Source: a virus
DNA: 64,000 bases
Virus record (IMG/VR): IMGVR_UViG_3300034356_001231
Coordinates: 1-64,000 of that record
Strand: one strand, 5' to 3'
Shown here one piece after another: positions 16,977 through 24,538 of this stretch. The notes under the pieces are model-generated. The model saw nothing but the letters and a program-made list of their open reading frames with translations. It made no database searches and was not told where the DNA came from. Both the position numbers and the translations under genes were made by a program. Position 1 is the stretch's first letter. Every line of letters starts with the position of its first letter.

Positions 16977-17227
16977 AAGTTCGTAAGAAACCAGTAGAAG
17001 TTGAAGCAATGCGCCTTCTTGATTCTAATGCACCTATTGTTGCAGAATGGTGTGGTGGATTGCTCCTAAAAAGAGATGATAATGCTGAACCTTCTATACA
17101 GATTATGACTCTGGAAGGCGTTATGACTGCACGACTACGAGATTATATTATTAAAGGTGTTCATGGTGAGTTCTACCCATGCGCTCCTGCTATCTTTGAT
17201 AAGACCTATGAGGTTATTGTACCATGA
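16973..17227 (+). CDS. Conserved phage protein, 84 aa
   Basis: MKVRKKPVEVEAMRLL at the start and DYIIKGVHGEFYPCAPAIFDKTYEVI at the end are the two conserved blocks of a small protein very common in dsDNA phages of many types. Function unknown. Coupled to primase by ATGA overlap and to the next small gene by another. Confidence 0.8.
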   Translation: MKVRKKPVEVEAMRLLDSNAPIVAEWCGGLLLKRDDNAEPSIQIMTLEGVMTARLRDYIIKGVHGEFYPCAPAIFDKTYEVIVP

Positions 17228-17403
17228 CAAAATATCTTGTCGATGTAAAAGTTGCTGGATGGAAGACGTATCTTATTGATGTTCCAGAAGGCGAAGACTT
17301 GTATGATAGCATTTATGAACAGTTAGAGTCAGATTTACTCGATCCAATTATTGATGACACTTATGACGAATTGATGGGTGATCCAAAGGAATATAAGAAA
17401 TGA
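17224..17403 (+). CDS. Hypothetical small acidic protein, 59 aa
   Basis: Open frame from ATG 17224 (ATGA overlap with the preceding gene) to TGA 17401. It begins MTKYLVDVKVAGWKTYLIDV and is then strongly acidic (SDLLDPIIDDTYDELMGD). Nested overlaps on both sides support translation. No family recognised. Confidence 0.65.
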   Translation: MTKYLVDVKVAGWKTYLIDVPEGEDLYDSIYEQLESDLLDPIIDDTYDELMGDPKEYKK

Positions 17404-17570
17404 CCGATGAAGAAACAAATAAGCTAAAGAAGATTCTTTTTGTCTTAACTCTTATTAAAAATAAAGAATCTGATGAACGCAAGCTTGCATACTCAGAAGC
17501 AATTGAAGAAGCAATTGAAGAAGCAATTGAACATGCAAAAGAACTTTTGGGAATAAAAGTTAAATTGTGA
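17400..17570 (+). CDS. Hypothetical helical protein, 56 aa
   Basis: Begins at ATGA overlapping the previous stop. Predicted helical throughout, with a triplicated EAIE unit (EAIEEAIEEAIE) caused by a tandem DNA repeat (units of 9 bases, about 17500-17532), suggesting recent repeat expansion. No family recognised. Confidence 0.55.
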   Translation: MTDEETNKLKKILFVLTLIKNKESDERKLAYSEAIEEAIEEAIEHAKELLGIKVKL

Positions 17571-17578
17571 GACAATTA

Positions 17579-17683
17579 ATGAGCGAAGAACAGTTTGTCA
17601 AATGTTATGTTGTTTTTGGCTGTGTATTTCTGATCTTAATAGTGATGGATATGTTTGGATTATGGGGGAACAGTGATGAATGA
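17579..17683 (+). CDS. Putative single-span membrane microprotein, 34 aa
   Basis: A 34-codon frame: MSEEQFVKC, then a hydrophobic span (YVVFGCVFLILIVMDMFGLW) and a short polar tail. It overlaps the start of the next gene at 17676. Only composition and position support it. Confidence 0.4.
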   Translation: MSEEQFVKCYVVFGCVFLILIVMDMFGLWGNSDE

Positions 17684-18320
17684 CATTCATCAGCAGCAAT
17701 TGAAGCAAGTAAGAGAAAGCGTATATGAGGAAAATCTGCGGCTTCGTGCCGAACTCGCCGCAGCCAATGAGTTTAAGAAGCATTACACTGATTTGATTTC
17801 AGTCAATGCTGAACTAATGGGAGCACCTAATGACGGATCGATTACAGACTCAGTAGTTCAAATAGAGAAACTTGTAAAGAAACTTCGTGCCGACCTCGAT
17901 GCCGCTAATGAGGAAGTCGAAAAATTACGGGAACGCCTTGGTCCACATGGACTAGTCGTCGTAGACATAGACAAGACGGGGCATTACGTGTCTGAGAAAG
18001 TTGCCGACGAAATCACCCGCCTCCGTACCGACCTTGCCGTAGCCAATGAGCGATGTGAGATGCTGACAAAGGAAGTCGTAGAGTGGCGTAGTCGCCCCGA
18101 TGCTTTGCGGGCTGACAAAGCCGAAGCCGACCTCGATGCCGCCATTTCAGAGCGTAATGGCCATTACGCTACATTGAAGCATGTGGCTAAAGAGCGTGAC
18201 GAAGCCTTGCGTAATCAAGCAGAAACTCAATCTAAACTAGATGCTCTTGAAAAACTGTTTCAGATGACCTGTCAACAGTTTGAAGAAAAGCGCCAGCGTA
18301 TTCTAGAGGTTCTTGACTAA
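17676..18320 (+). CDS. Coiled-coil protein of unusual base composition
   Basis: 214 residues from ATG 17676 (GGGGGA ribosome site; an in-frame ATG at 17655 is weaker). Nearly all heptad-rich coiled coil with repeats of LRAELAAANE / LRADLDAANEEVEKLRERL / LRTDLAVANERCEML, a pattern common in small proteins of temperate siphophages and prophages. Codons here are clearly more GC-rich (GCC, CTC, CGC) than in surrounding genes, suggesting recent acquisition. Function unknown. Confidence 0.65.
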   Translation: MNDIHQQQLKQVRESVYEENLRLRAELAAANEFKKHYTDLISVNAELMGAPNDGSITDSVVQIEKLVKKLRADLDAANEEVEKLRERLGPHGLVVVDIDKTGHYVSEKVADEITRLRTDLAVANERCEMLTKEVVEWRSRPDALRADKAEADLDAAISERNGHYATLKHVAKERDEALRNQAETQSKLDALEKLFQMTCQQFEEKRQRILEVLD

Positions 18321-18363
18321 TGACGAAGCATTGTGTATATTTTTAGTGGAAAGGAGCCTACAC

Positions 18364-18669
18364 ATGACCAAGAATAAAGCAGAATCGGAGTATGTTATGA
18401 TAAGGCGAAAGTGTGAAGATTCGGATATGGCAGAGTTAACATTCGCTAAGAATAACGAAAAACTTGACCTGACAGATTATAGGTGTATCCGAATGTTTTC
18501 AGAGACCACAGAGGAATGGGTTCATAAAGATGAATACGAGCATTTCTATGAAGAGTATCGCAAATTCAATGGTCTGATGATGAGGCATGGTGCGATACTA
18601 TCATATATAAGTGAACCGTGTGAAGAAAAGGCTGTCACCACTTTCTTGAGGATGAAGGCGAAAGACTGA
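18364..18669 (+). CDS. Hypothetical protein, 101 aa
   Basis: Start ATG 18364 has AAAGGAG 8 bases upstream, so I prefer it to the in-frame upstream codon at 18313. Charged and mostly helical, without recognisable motifs (middle: EEWVHKDEYEHFYEEYRKF). TGATGA junction with the next gene. Confidence 0.6.
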   Translation: MTKNKAESEYVMIRRKCEDSDMAELTFAKNNEKLDLTDYRCIRMFSETTEEWVHKDEYEHFYEEYRKFNGLMMRHGAILSYISEPCEEKAVTTFLRMKAKD

Positions 18670-18923
18670 TGACCTATACGTGGAGTAAGTATCCTGATGC
18701 CAAACCTAACCGATCTGGATACTATTACACATACTATTTCAATAACGAAATGAATGATTGTTTTTACAAAGCGATATACTATAATACTTCCGCAGACGAG
18801 TGGATCGGGTGGAGAAGAGGTATAGAACCTAAAGTTATAGGATATGTAGATAAGACGTATGCGAAGTTCTATGTTCCTTGTTTAGATTTGGTAACGCCAG
18901 ACATAGGGAGTTTCTTGGAATGA
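18669..18923 (+). CDS. Hypothetical aromatic-rich protein, 84 aa
   Basis: Starts on the last base of the preceding stop. Unusually rich in Tyr and Trp (GYYYTYYFNNEM, WIGWRRG), likely a small beta protein related to short phage 'DUF551-like' WxxYPxxxP proteins; that relation is a guess. Overlaps the next start. Confidence 0.55.
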   Translation: MTYTWSKYPDAKPNRSGYYYTYYFNNEMNDCFYKAIYYNTSADEWIGWRRGIEPKVIGYVDKTYAKFYVPCLDLVTPDIGSFLE

Positions 18924-19144
18924 GTGAAGATATTGTGAAGCGACTGCGTGAACCATGCTTTTTCAATGGATACGATCAGCAAACTTCTGAAGAAGCCGCT
19001 GATGAAATCGAGCGTCTTCGTAAGTATGAACAACTAGTCAATTTCATTGCTACGGACTATGTTGAACTCTCGCATGATAAGGTTCAAAATGAATATCTTC
19101 TTATCATAAAGAAGTGCCGAGAGTTGGTTAAGGACCATCCTTAG
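18920..19144 (+). CDS. Small phage protein of the 'DIVxRLR...EAADEIERLR' type, 74 aa
   Basis: Start ATG 18920 overlaps the previous TGA. MSEDIVKRLREPCF followed by SEEAADEIERLRKYEQL is a signature of small proteins in temperate phages (Ea22/Ead-like), C-terminal helical. A truncated relative of its N-terminus lies at 19470-19508. Function unknown. Confidence 0.65.
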   Translation: MSEDIVKRLREPCFFNGYDQQTSEEAADEIERLRKYEQLVNFIATDYVELSHDKVQNEYLLIIKKCRELVKDHP

Positions 19145-19151
19145 ATTTATG

Positions 19152-19221
19152 AGACCGTTAGCTCAATGGTAGAGCACCGCATTGTAGTGGTAGGTTCGAG
19201 GTTCGATTCCTCGGCGGTCCA
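19152..19221 (+). tRNA. tRNA-like gene with odd anticodon arm (probable Thr-UGU)
   Basis: Good D-arm (GCTC/GAGC), T-arm (CGAGG-TTCGATT-CCTCG) and acceptor (GACCGT/GCGGTC, with an A-C mismatch at the first pair). The region between D-stem and variable loop is 2 bases short: the best stem ACCGC/GTGGT leaves a 6-base loop ATTGTA. Anticodon reads UGU if aligned to tRNA-Thr. No encoded CCA. It stands alone on the plus strand, and an intact tRNA-Thr(UGU) exists at 41442-41517, so this copy may be decaying. Confidence 0.6.
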
Positions 19222-19239
19222 ATTGAAAAGAGAAACGAT

Positions 19240-19470
19240 ATGATTGATCCAAAAGTGCTTAGAGACGCATCGGAATACCTAAAAGAAATTTATAGTGAAC
19301 CAGATAGAAAGTGTTTAGACATTTTGTATCAGTTTACAAAAGGATCGAATGATGATAGAACCATGATTATCATTCACAAAAGATATGATAAGAACTGGGG
19401 TCAACCAACATCTTATAGTTATCTTGATTTGGCAATATGTGCTGATACATATAGAAGGAAACTTGTCTAA
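19240..19470 (+). CDS. Hypothetical protein, 76 aa
   Basis: Starts 18 bases after the tRNA-like gene with a purine-rich leader (AAAAGAGAAACG). Helical N-terminus then strands (RTMIIIHKRYDKNW); no recognised family. Confidence 0.55.
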   Translation: MIDPKVLRDASEYLKEIYSEPDRKCLDILYQFTKGSNDDRTMIIIHKRYDKNWGQPTSYSYLDLAICADTYRRKLV

Positions 19471-19508
19471 TGAGTAAAGACCTTGTAGAACGACTGCTTC
19501 ATGTATGA
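19470..19508 (+). pseudogene. Truncated remnant of a DIVxRLR-type gene
   Basis: ATG overlapping the previous stop encodes only MSKDLVERLLHV then TGA; it matches the first 10 residues of the 18920 protein (MSEDIVKRL). An overlapping 26-codon frame (19501-19581, MYDGIVLVF...) follows without ribosome site. I read 19470-19591 as a decayed small gene. Confidence 0.45.
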
Positions 19509-19591
19509 TGGAATAGTGCTAGTGTTTCACAATGATCGTTATGACCATTGTTGGGACAAACAGTTTACAATAGAAAACTAGTGAGAAAATA

Positions 19592-19828
19592 ATGAAACAC
19601 ACGATTGAACTTGACCATGACCAAAGTGATGCTATTGTCATTGATTCTCTAAAGGAGGCGTATCGACTCAATGCTGATCCGCTCCCCGACGAAGGTGGAG
19701 AGAAGTGGGTTGATGTAGAGTTTCTGGCTGCTATAGATCATGTCCTAGAATATTATCATAACTATGAGCAGAAGAAGTTATGGATTGTTGAAAAAGAATC
19801 GTTTAATAATGGAAAGAGTAACAAATGA
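19592..19828 (+). CDS. Hypothetical phage protein, 78 aa
   Basis: MKHTIELDHDQSDAIVIDSLKEAYRL: a short strand then helix, followed by an acidic loop and a helix with aromatic residues (DHVLEYYHNYEQ). Similar small proteins with a 'TIELDxDqsDaIvxdsL' opening occur in many myoviruses; function unknown. ATGA overlap with the next gene. Confidence 0.65.
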   Translation: MKHTIELDHDQSDAIVIDSLKEAYRLNADPLPDEGGEKWVDVEFLAAIDHVLEYYHNYEQKKLWIVEKESFNNGKSNK

Positions 19829-19983
19829 ACAACGCTAAGATTGAAGAACTTGCAAAATGGGCTGCTAACAAACTAAACGGTGGCAACTGGTATGATGAAA
19901 AATTCTATCAGTTCGGACACAAAGAAGCATGGATGAATATGATCAAAGAATTGATTGAAAGGTTAGAAGATGAACGACGCTAA
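19825..19983 (+). CDS. Hypothetical helical protein, 52 aa
   Basis: ATG 19825 overlaps the previous stop; ends 14 bases inside thyX. MNNAKIEELAKWAANKL then GGNWYDEKFYQFGHKEAW and a C-terminal helix. No family recognised. Confidence 0.6.
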   Translation: MNNAKIEELAKWAANKLNGGNWYDEKFYQFGHKEAWMNMIKELIERLEDERR

Positions 19984-20776
19984 AATTATTGCTATTACAC
20001 AACCAACGATAACACTTCCGCCAAGCGATGAATTGTTTGGACAAATCCGCCCTATGACTGCCGAAGAGTTTATCTGTTATACAGCAAGAGTTTCTAATCC
20101 ATCTAATCAGAATAACACACTAACTGCACCTAAACTTCTAAAGTATCTTATCAGAAATCGCCACTGGAGTCCTTTTGAACAAGTATCCATTACCATGGAT
20201 ATTACAACAACCCGAGACATTGCCCATCAGATCATTCGCCATCGTTCATTCTCATTCCAGGAGTTTAGTCAGCGTTATGCCGATCCTACTAAGGACATGC
20301 AGTTTGTGACGAGAGAAGCAAGACTACAGGATGCTAAGAACCGTCAGAATAGTATTGAGACGGATGATGCTGTAAAGTCACAGAATTGGGAGATAAAGCA
20401 ACGCCACATTCAGCATAATGCGGAACAAGCATATCGTTGGGCTATTGAAGAAGGCATTGCCAAAGAACAAGCCAGAGCAATTCTACCAGAAGGTCTAACC
20501 ACAACCCGTCTATATATGGCAGGGACACTTCGTTCTTGGATTCACTATATCGATGTTAGAGCCGAAGCAGGAACACAGAAAGAACACCGTCAGGTTGCTC
20601 TTGCTGCACAGGAAGAGATTCTAAAACACTTCCCGTCATTGAAAGAGTATTGGGTTTCTTCTGTTGCTATGGAATGGGGAAAAGATAGACTGATAACAGA
20701 AGAACCTATTAGTGAGAAAGACGTTAAAGAATGGTATGGCATTTCTGACAAACCTTGGTGGAAGTTTTGGTCATGA
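19970..20776 (+). CDS. thyX: Flavin-dependent thymidylate synthase ThyX
   Basis: 268 residues. Converts dUMP to dTMP using methylene-tetrahydrofolate, FAD and NADPH. The ThyX signature is present: IIRHRSFSFQEFSQRY (RHRxxSxxxxSxR class, near residue 85-100), plus LPEGLTTTRLYMAGTLRSWIHYI for substrate and FAD binding. Slightly longer than typical (220-250) because of an N-terminal strand and a C-terminal tail ending KPWWKFWS; the same tail recurs in the protein ending at 21373. Supplies ordinary thymidine, so any thymine modification here must happen after incorporation. Confidence 0.95.
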   Translation: MNDAKIIAITQPTITLPPSDELFGQIRPMTAEEFICYTARVSNPSNQNNTLTAPKLLKYLIRNRHWSPFEQVSITMDITTTRDIAHQIIRHRSFSFQEFSQRYADPTKDMQFVTREARLQDAKNRQNSIETDDAVKSQNWEIKQRHIQHNAEQAYRWAIEEGIAKEQARAILPEGLTTTRLYMAGTLRSWIHYIDVRAEAGTQKEHRQVALAAQEEILKHFPSLKEYWVSSVAMEWGKDRLITEEPISEKDVKEWYGISDKPWWKFWS

Positions 20777-21075
20777 GTAACTATAATCCAGGATTCTATT
20801 GGGTCTTCCAGTATGAGAAATCACAGAAACCAACCATTGCAAAGTTGAAAAAGAACAGTGGTTGGGAATATATGAATAGTGAACATTCAACTAAATGTAT
20901 TAGTAATGCTCCATATAAAGTGATCAATCGTATTGAAGAACCTAAAGACGAGCGAAAATATAGTGATAGCAACTTACTCAAAGACATTCAAGCTATTCAT
21001 GGTAAAGAAGAAGGTCTGAAACAGTATAAACAGATTATGGAAATGGAAAGAAAGATAAAGAATGATGAAACATAA
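20773..21075 (+). CDS. Hypothetical protein, 100 aa
   Basis: Start ATG 20773 overlaps the thyX stop (ATGA); TGGTGGA within the thyX tail may serve as its ribosome site. N-terminal YNPGFYWVFQYEK looks like the start of a small beta sheet; C-terminal half helical and charged. No family recognised. Confidence 0.6.
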   Translation: MSNYNPGFYWVFQYEKSQKPTIAKLKKNSGWEYMNSEHSTKCISNAPYKVINRIEEPKDERKYSDSNLLKDIQAIHGKEEGLKQYKQIMEMERKIKNDET

Positions 21076-21373
21076 AGAATATACATTTAAAGCAACAATT
21101 ATCGAGACTAAAGAACAACTTGATAATATTATGAAAAGAGACAAGTATCGTAACTGGACCGAAGACGATTTTCTAACTGTAAGCACATTTATGGATAAGA
21201 CAACATTTCAACCGTGGATTGTTCTCGCTCTAAAGAAACCAGGAGTGCCATTTATGGATTGGTTGAAGTTTGCCATGCCTATGGAATTGGCTATAAAAGA
21301 AGATTCAAAAGAAAAAGATGTAATGGATAACTTTGAGATTGAAAAGAAGCCTTGGTGGAGATTTTGGGCATGA
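21062..21373 (+). CDS. Hypothetical protein with PWWRFW tail, 103 aa
   Basis: Starts 14 bases before the preceding stop (ATG 21062 or 21065). Mixed alpha/beta, ending KKPWWRFWA, nearly the same tail as ThyX. No family recognised. Confidence 0.58.
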   Translation: MMKHKEYTFKATIIETKEQLDNIMKRDKYRNWTEDDFLTVSTFMDKTTFQPWIVLALKKPGVPFMDWLKFAMPMELAIKEDSKEKDVMDNFEIEKKPWWRFWA

Positions 21374-21615
21374 CTAGAAAAACAGGAAACAAATACAAAA
21401 CAGAAACATGTGGTAGATGCGGTCAAGCCCATTCAAACTATTCTGGAAAACTAGATAAAAACGATATTGAATATGTAATATGCGGTGCAACAAATAAAAG
21501 AATGAATGTATCAGGATATGGTATTGAGGGGTTTACTTCAGTTTATCCCACCGAATGGATAAAAGAAAACGACTTTAGAGGGGATTTTGGTAATGAGCAA
21601 GATCGTATTAGTTGA
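21370..21615 (+). CDS. Hypothetical zinc-ribbon-like protein, 81 aa
   Basis: Start ATG 21370 overlaps the previous stop. CGRCGQ near residue 14 plus a single later Cys (VICGATN); an incomplete zinc knuckle. No family recognised. Ends 23 bases inside the next gene. Confidence 0.55.
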   Translation: MTRKTGNKYKTETCGRCGQAHSNYSGKLDKNDIEYVICGATNKRMNVSGYGIEGFTSVYPTEWIKENDFRGDFGNEQDRIS

Positions 21616-21931
21616 AACAATTTCTATGTTTCGTCACGTTTATGCTATTGAGCTAAACGATGATGAGCCGAATGAATATGCACTTGATGATGTTGTTTAT
21701 GCTACTACTGGTGGTGATTCAAAACTTGAAGAATTTGCACAAGAACATGTTAGTGAGAATATCTTCTCGCATAGGGTCATTTCAGAAGAAGAATATATAA
21801 GGATGTTCGATGAGTTGAATCACTACGCAGCGCCATGGACGCCAGAACAAAAGAAGAAATTTATTTACAAAAAAGAAAATCATAGAGCAGCGGACTTTGG
21901 TCCAGACGTAGGGAAAGAGGTAGTAGAATAA
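21593..21931 (+). CDS. Conserved phage protein, 113 aa
   Basis: MSKIVLVETISMFRHVYAIELNDDEPNEYALDDVV and ENIFSHRVISEEEYIRMFDELN are two blocks of a small protein I know from many T4-like and other myoviruses; the family has no assigned function. Start 21593 chosen over 21587 because of spacing from the GAGGGG site. Confidence 0.72.
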   Translation: MSKIVLVETISMFRHVYAIELNDDEPNEYALDDVVYATTGGDSKLEEFAQEHVSENIFSHRVISEEEYIRMFDELNHYAAPWTPEQKKKFIYKKENHRAADFGPDVGKEVVE

Positions 21932-21935
21932 AATG

Positions 21936-22016
21936 AGGCTGGCACTAAATAGTAATAATGTCCGTCGCGGAACGCCAATTCCCACGGACTCTAACGCTAA
22001 TTGGGAGCGCCAGCCT
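21936..22016 (+). promoter_or_regulatory. Structured mRNA leader (two hairpins) of HNH endonuclease gene
   Basis: Outer stem GTCCGT/ACGGAC (21960-21965 with 21984-21989), inner stem GGAA/TTCC (21969-21972 with 21979-21982) closed by loop CGCCAA, linker TCTAA, then hairpin CGCT/AGCG (21995-21998 with 22006-22009) that holds part of the GGGAG ribosome site, 7 bases before ATG 22017. The same architecture with different paired bases precedes the GIY-YIG gene at 47913. An 8-bp outer pairing AGGCTGGC/GCCAGCCT (21936-21943 with 22009-22016) exists here only and could mask the start in read-through transcripts. Confidence 0.7.
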
Positions 22017-22637
22017 ATGACTATTTATCGTCGTATTTACGAACAACATTTTGGGCCTATTCCAAGAGATGAGGATGGGAGAACCTATGACGTACATCAT
22101 ATTGACGGAAACCGTAAGAATAACGATCCGTCAAATTTAGTTGCTCTAAGTATCAAAGAACATTATAAAGTCCATCATGAGCAGGGAGATTATGGTGCAG
22201 CTTTGAGAATTATTGCACGTATGAGAGTCCCACCAGAATTACTATCAGAACTTGGTAGAAAGAATGTAGAAGATCAGGTTGCAAAAGGAAAGCATCCTTT
22301 TCTTGGCGGAGAAGTTCAAAGAAAAAGCAATATAAAAAGAATTGAAGAAGGAACTCACAATTTTCTAGAAGAGGGATTTTCTTCAAAATATAATAGGAAA
22401 AGAGTTGAAGAGGGAACGCACAATCTTTTAGGCGAAAACAATCCAGTGCATAAAAAGATAGCGGCAGGAACCCATCATTTTCAGAATAAAGAATGGCACG
22501 AACAAAAGATGAAAAAGATTTTTGTTGAAGGTAAACATCCTTCACAAATAAAGAAATCTTGTCCTCATTGTGGAAATTTGTTTAGTGTGAATACCTTTAT
22601 CAAACACGTAAACGCATGTAAGAGCAGGAGCGAATAA
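22017..22637 (+). CDS. HNH homing endonuclease
   Basis: 206 residues from ATG 22017; the frame is open to 21933 but that part encodes the RNA leader. N-terminal HNH nuclease: YDVHHIDGNRKNNDPSNLVALSIKEHYKVHH (cut over two motifs: HHIDGN...N...H). The middle has three to four repeats of a short basic unit ending GTHNF/GTHNLL/GTHHF/GKHPS (NUMOD-like DNA-binding repeats), then a C-terminal zinc finger CPHCG...HVNAC. A free-standing mobile gene placed just before the ribonucleotide reductase gene, a classic target of T4 homing elements. Confidence 0.88.
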   Translation: MTIYRRIYEQHFGPIPRDEDGRTYDVHHIDGNRKNNDPSNLVALSIKEHYKVHHEQGDYGAALRIIARMRVPPELLSELGRKNVEDQVAKGKHPFLGGEVQRKSNIKRIEEGTHNFLEEGFSSKYNRKRVEEGTHNLLGENNPVHKKIAAGTHHFQNKEWHEQKMKKIFVEGKHPSQIKKSCPHCGNLFSVNTFIKHVNACKSRSE

Positions 22638-24538
22638 TGGTAGATATGAATGTTTATCAACAGTATATTTTTAAGTCTAGATATTCTAGATACTTACCAG
22701 AAAAGAATCGTCGTGAGCATTGGGATGAAACTGTTGATAGATATATCAACTTTATGGTTGATAAGATCAAAGAAAAGCAGAATTATGAATTAGATGAAAA
22801 GACAAAAAAAGAATTACGTGATGCTATTTATAATTTAGAGGTCATGCCAAGTATGCGTAGTTTGATGACTGCTGGTAAGGCTCTTGATCGAGATAATGTT
22901 GCTGGTTATAATTGTTCGTATCTACCAATTGATGATCCTAAAGCATTCGATGAAGCAATGTGCATTCTTATGAATGGCACTGGTGTTGGATTTTCTGTTG
23001 AACGTCAGTATGTAAATAAGCTACCAGAAATTCCAGATCAGCTTTATGATTGTGATACTATTATCACAGTTCGTGATTCTAAGGAAGGTTGGTCAAAAGC
23101 ATTGCGTATGCTTATCTCATTGCTTTATGCTGGCGAAGTTCCAAAGTGGGATCTATCTAATCTACGACCAGCTGGTGCACCGCTGAAGACATTTGGTGGC
23201 CGTTCTTCTGGTCCAGAACCGCTAAATGATTTATTTAAGTTTGTTATCCGTATCTTTAAAAACGCACATGGTCGTAAGTTGACTTCTCTAGAGTGTCACG
23301 ATATTATGTGTAAGATCGGTGAAGTTGTTGTCGTCGGAGGCGTACGCCGATCCGCAATGATTAGTTTATCTAATCTCTCTGACGACCGCATGCGTCACGC
23401 AAAAGCAGGACAGTGGTGGGAAGCAAATGTTCAAAGAGCTCTATCAAACAATTCAGCAGTATATACCGAAAAGCCTGATGTCGGGCAGTTCATGGCAGAA
23501 TGGCTCGCGATCTATGAATCGAAGTCGGGCGAAAGAGGAATCTTTAGTCGAGACGCATCTCAGAGAGTGGCACGCAAAAACGGTAGAAGAGACCCATCTT
23601 TTGAATTCGGAACTAATCCCTGCTCTGAAATTATCTTGCGCCCTTATCAATTCTGTAACCTTACAGAAGTCGTTATACGAGACAGTGATACTGAAAATAG
23701 TTTGTCAAAGAAGATTAAGATTGCAACAATACTTGGTACATTTCAGTCAACTATGACATACTTCCCATATCTACGTAAGGTATGGCAGAAAAATACAGAA
23801 GAAGAAAGACTACTAGGCGTATCATTCACTGGTATCTATGATAATCCTTTGATGAACGATTACAATGATCCTGAGTTGCCTGCACGTCTAGAACGTCTAC
23901 GTCAGGTTGCTATTGATACGAATAAGGAATGGAGCGAGAAACTTGGAATTAATCAGTCAGTAGCTATTACCTGCGTTAAACCATCAGGAACAGTCAGTCA
24001 ATTGGTCCTTAGTCCTTCTGGCATTCATCCAGGCCATGATAGGTACTACATCCGCCGTGTGCGCAGCGACAATAAAGACCCACTCACCAATCATCTTATT
24101 TCTGCTGGCGTGCCTCATGAGCCAGACGTTACTAAGCCTCATTCTACTACTGTCTTTAGTTTCCCGATGAGACTACCAGATACTTCAATCACAAGAGAGA
24201 ATGTATCAGCTATTGACCATCTAGAACTTTGGTTGAAGTATCAGCGTCATTGGTGTGAGCATAAACCATCTGTTACTATTAATGTAACGGAAGCAGAATG
24301 GCCACGTGTTGGCGCATGGGTTTATGATCACTTTGATGAAATGTCAGGCGTTTCCTTCCTACCATATGATGGTGGTACATATCGTCAGGCGCCATATGAA
24401 ACCATCACAAAAGAAGAGTATGAAAACACAATCATAAATATTCCGACGACTGTTGATTGGGATAACTTGATTGAAATGGTTGACAACGTAGAAGGCGTTC
24501 AGACATTGGCTTGTAGTGCAGGAAATTGCGAGATATGA
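22637..24538 (+). CDS. Class II (B12-dependent) ribonucleotide reductase
   Basis: 633 residues, adenosylcobalamin-dependent ribonucleoside-triphosphate reductase type. Key residues keep RTPR spacing: C93 (NCSYLPID), N327, C329, E331 (TNPCSEI), C340 (FCNLTEV; 11 after C329 as in the Lactobacillus enzyme) and the redox pair C626-x4-C631 at the C-terminus. About 100 residues shorter than the bacterial RTPR, mainly between C93 and C329. Makes dNTPs and needs host-supplied or imported cobalamin, not oxygen. Starts one base overlapping the HNH gene; the stop overlaps the next gene. Confidence 0.93.
   Translation: MVDMNVYQQYIFKSRYSRYLPEKNRREHWDETVDRYINFMVDKIKEKQNYELDEKTKKELRDAIYNLEVMPSMRSLMTAGKALDRDNVAGYNCSYLPIDDPKAFDEAMCILMNGTGVGFSVERQYVNKLPEIPDQLYDCDTIITVRDSKEGWSKALRMLISLLYAGEVPKWDLSNLRPAGAPLKTFGGRSSGPEPLNDLFKFVIRIFKNAHGRKLTSLECHDIMCKIGEVVVVGGVRRSAMISLSNLSDDRMRHAKAGQWWEANVQRALSNNSAVYTEKPDVGQFMAEWLAIYESKSGERGIFSRDASQRVARKNGRRDPSFEFGTNPCSEIILRPYQFCNLTEVVIRDSDTENSLSKKIKIATILGTFQSTMTYFPYLRKVWQKNTEEERLLGVSFTGIYDNPLMNDYNDPELPARLERLRQVAIDTNKEWSEKLGINQSVAITCVKPSGTVSQLVLSPSGIHPGHDRYYIRRVRSDNKDPLTNHLISAGVPHEPDVTKPHSTTVFSFPMRLPDTSITRENVSAIDHLELWLKYQRHWCEHKPSVTINVTEAEWPRVGAWVYDHFDEMSGVSFLPYDGGTYRQAPYETITKEEYENTIINIPTTVDWDNLIEMVDNVEGVQTLACSAGNCEI

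Noticed and set aside
17497-17535. Short tandem repeats as a possible CRISPR or origin iteron
   Set aside because: They are three in-frame coding units of 9 bases without spacers; no CRISPR array was seen anywhere in the window.
19501-19581. 26-codon frame MYDGIVLVF... after the truncated DIVxRLR remnant
   Set aside because: No ribosome site and no relation to a known family; better read as part of the decayed gene.
22637-24538. Intron or split in the ribonucleotide reductase gene next to the HNH gene
   Set aside because: The frame and all catalytic motifs are continuous; the HNH gene is free-standing.
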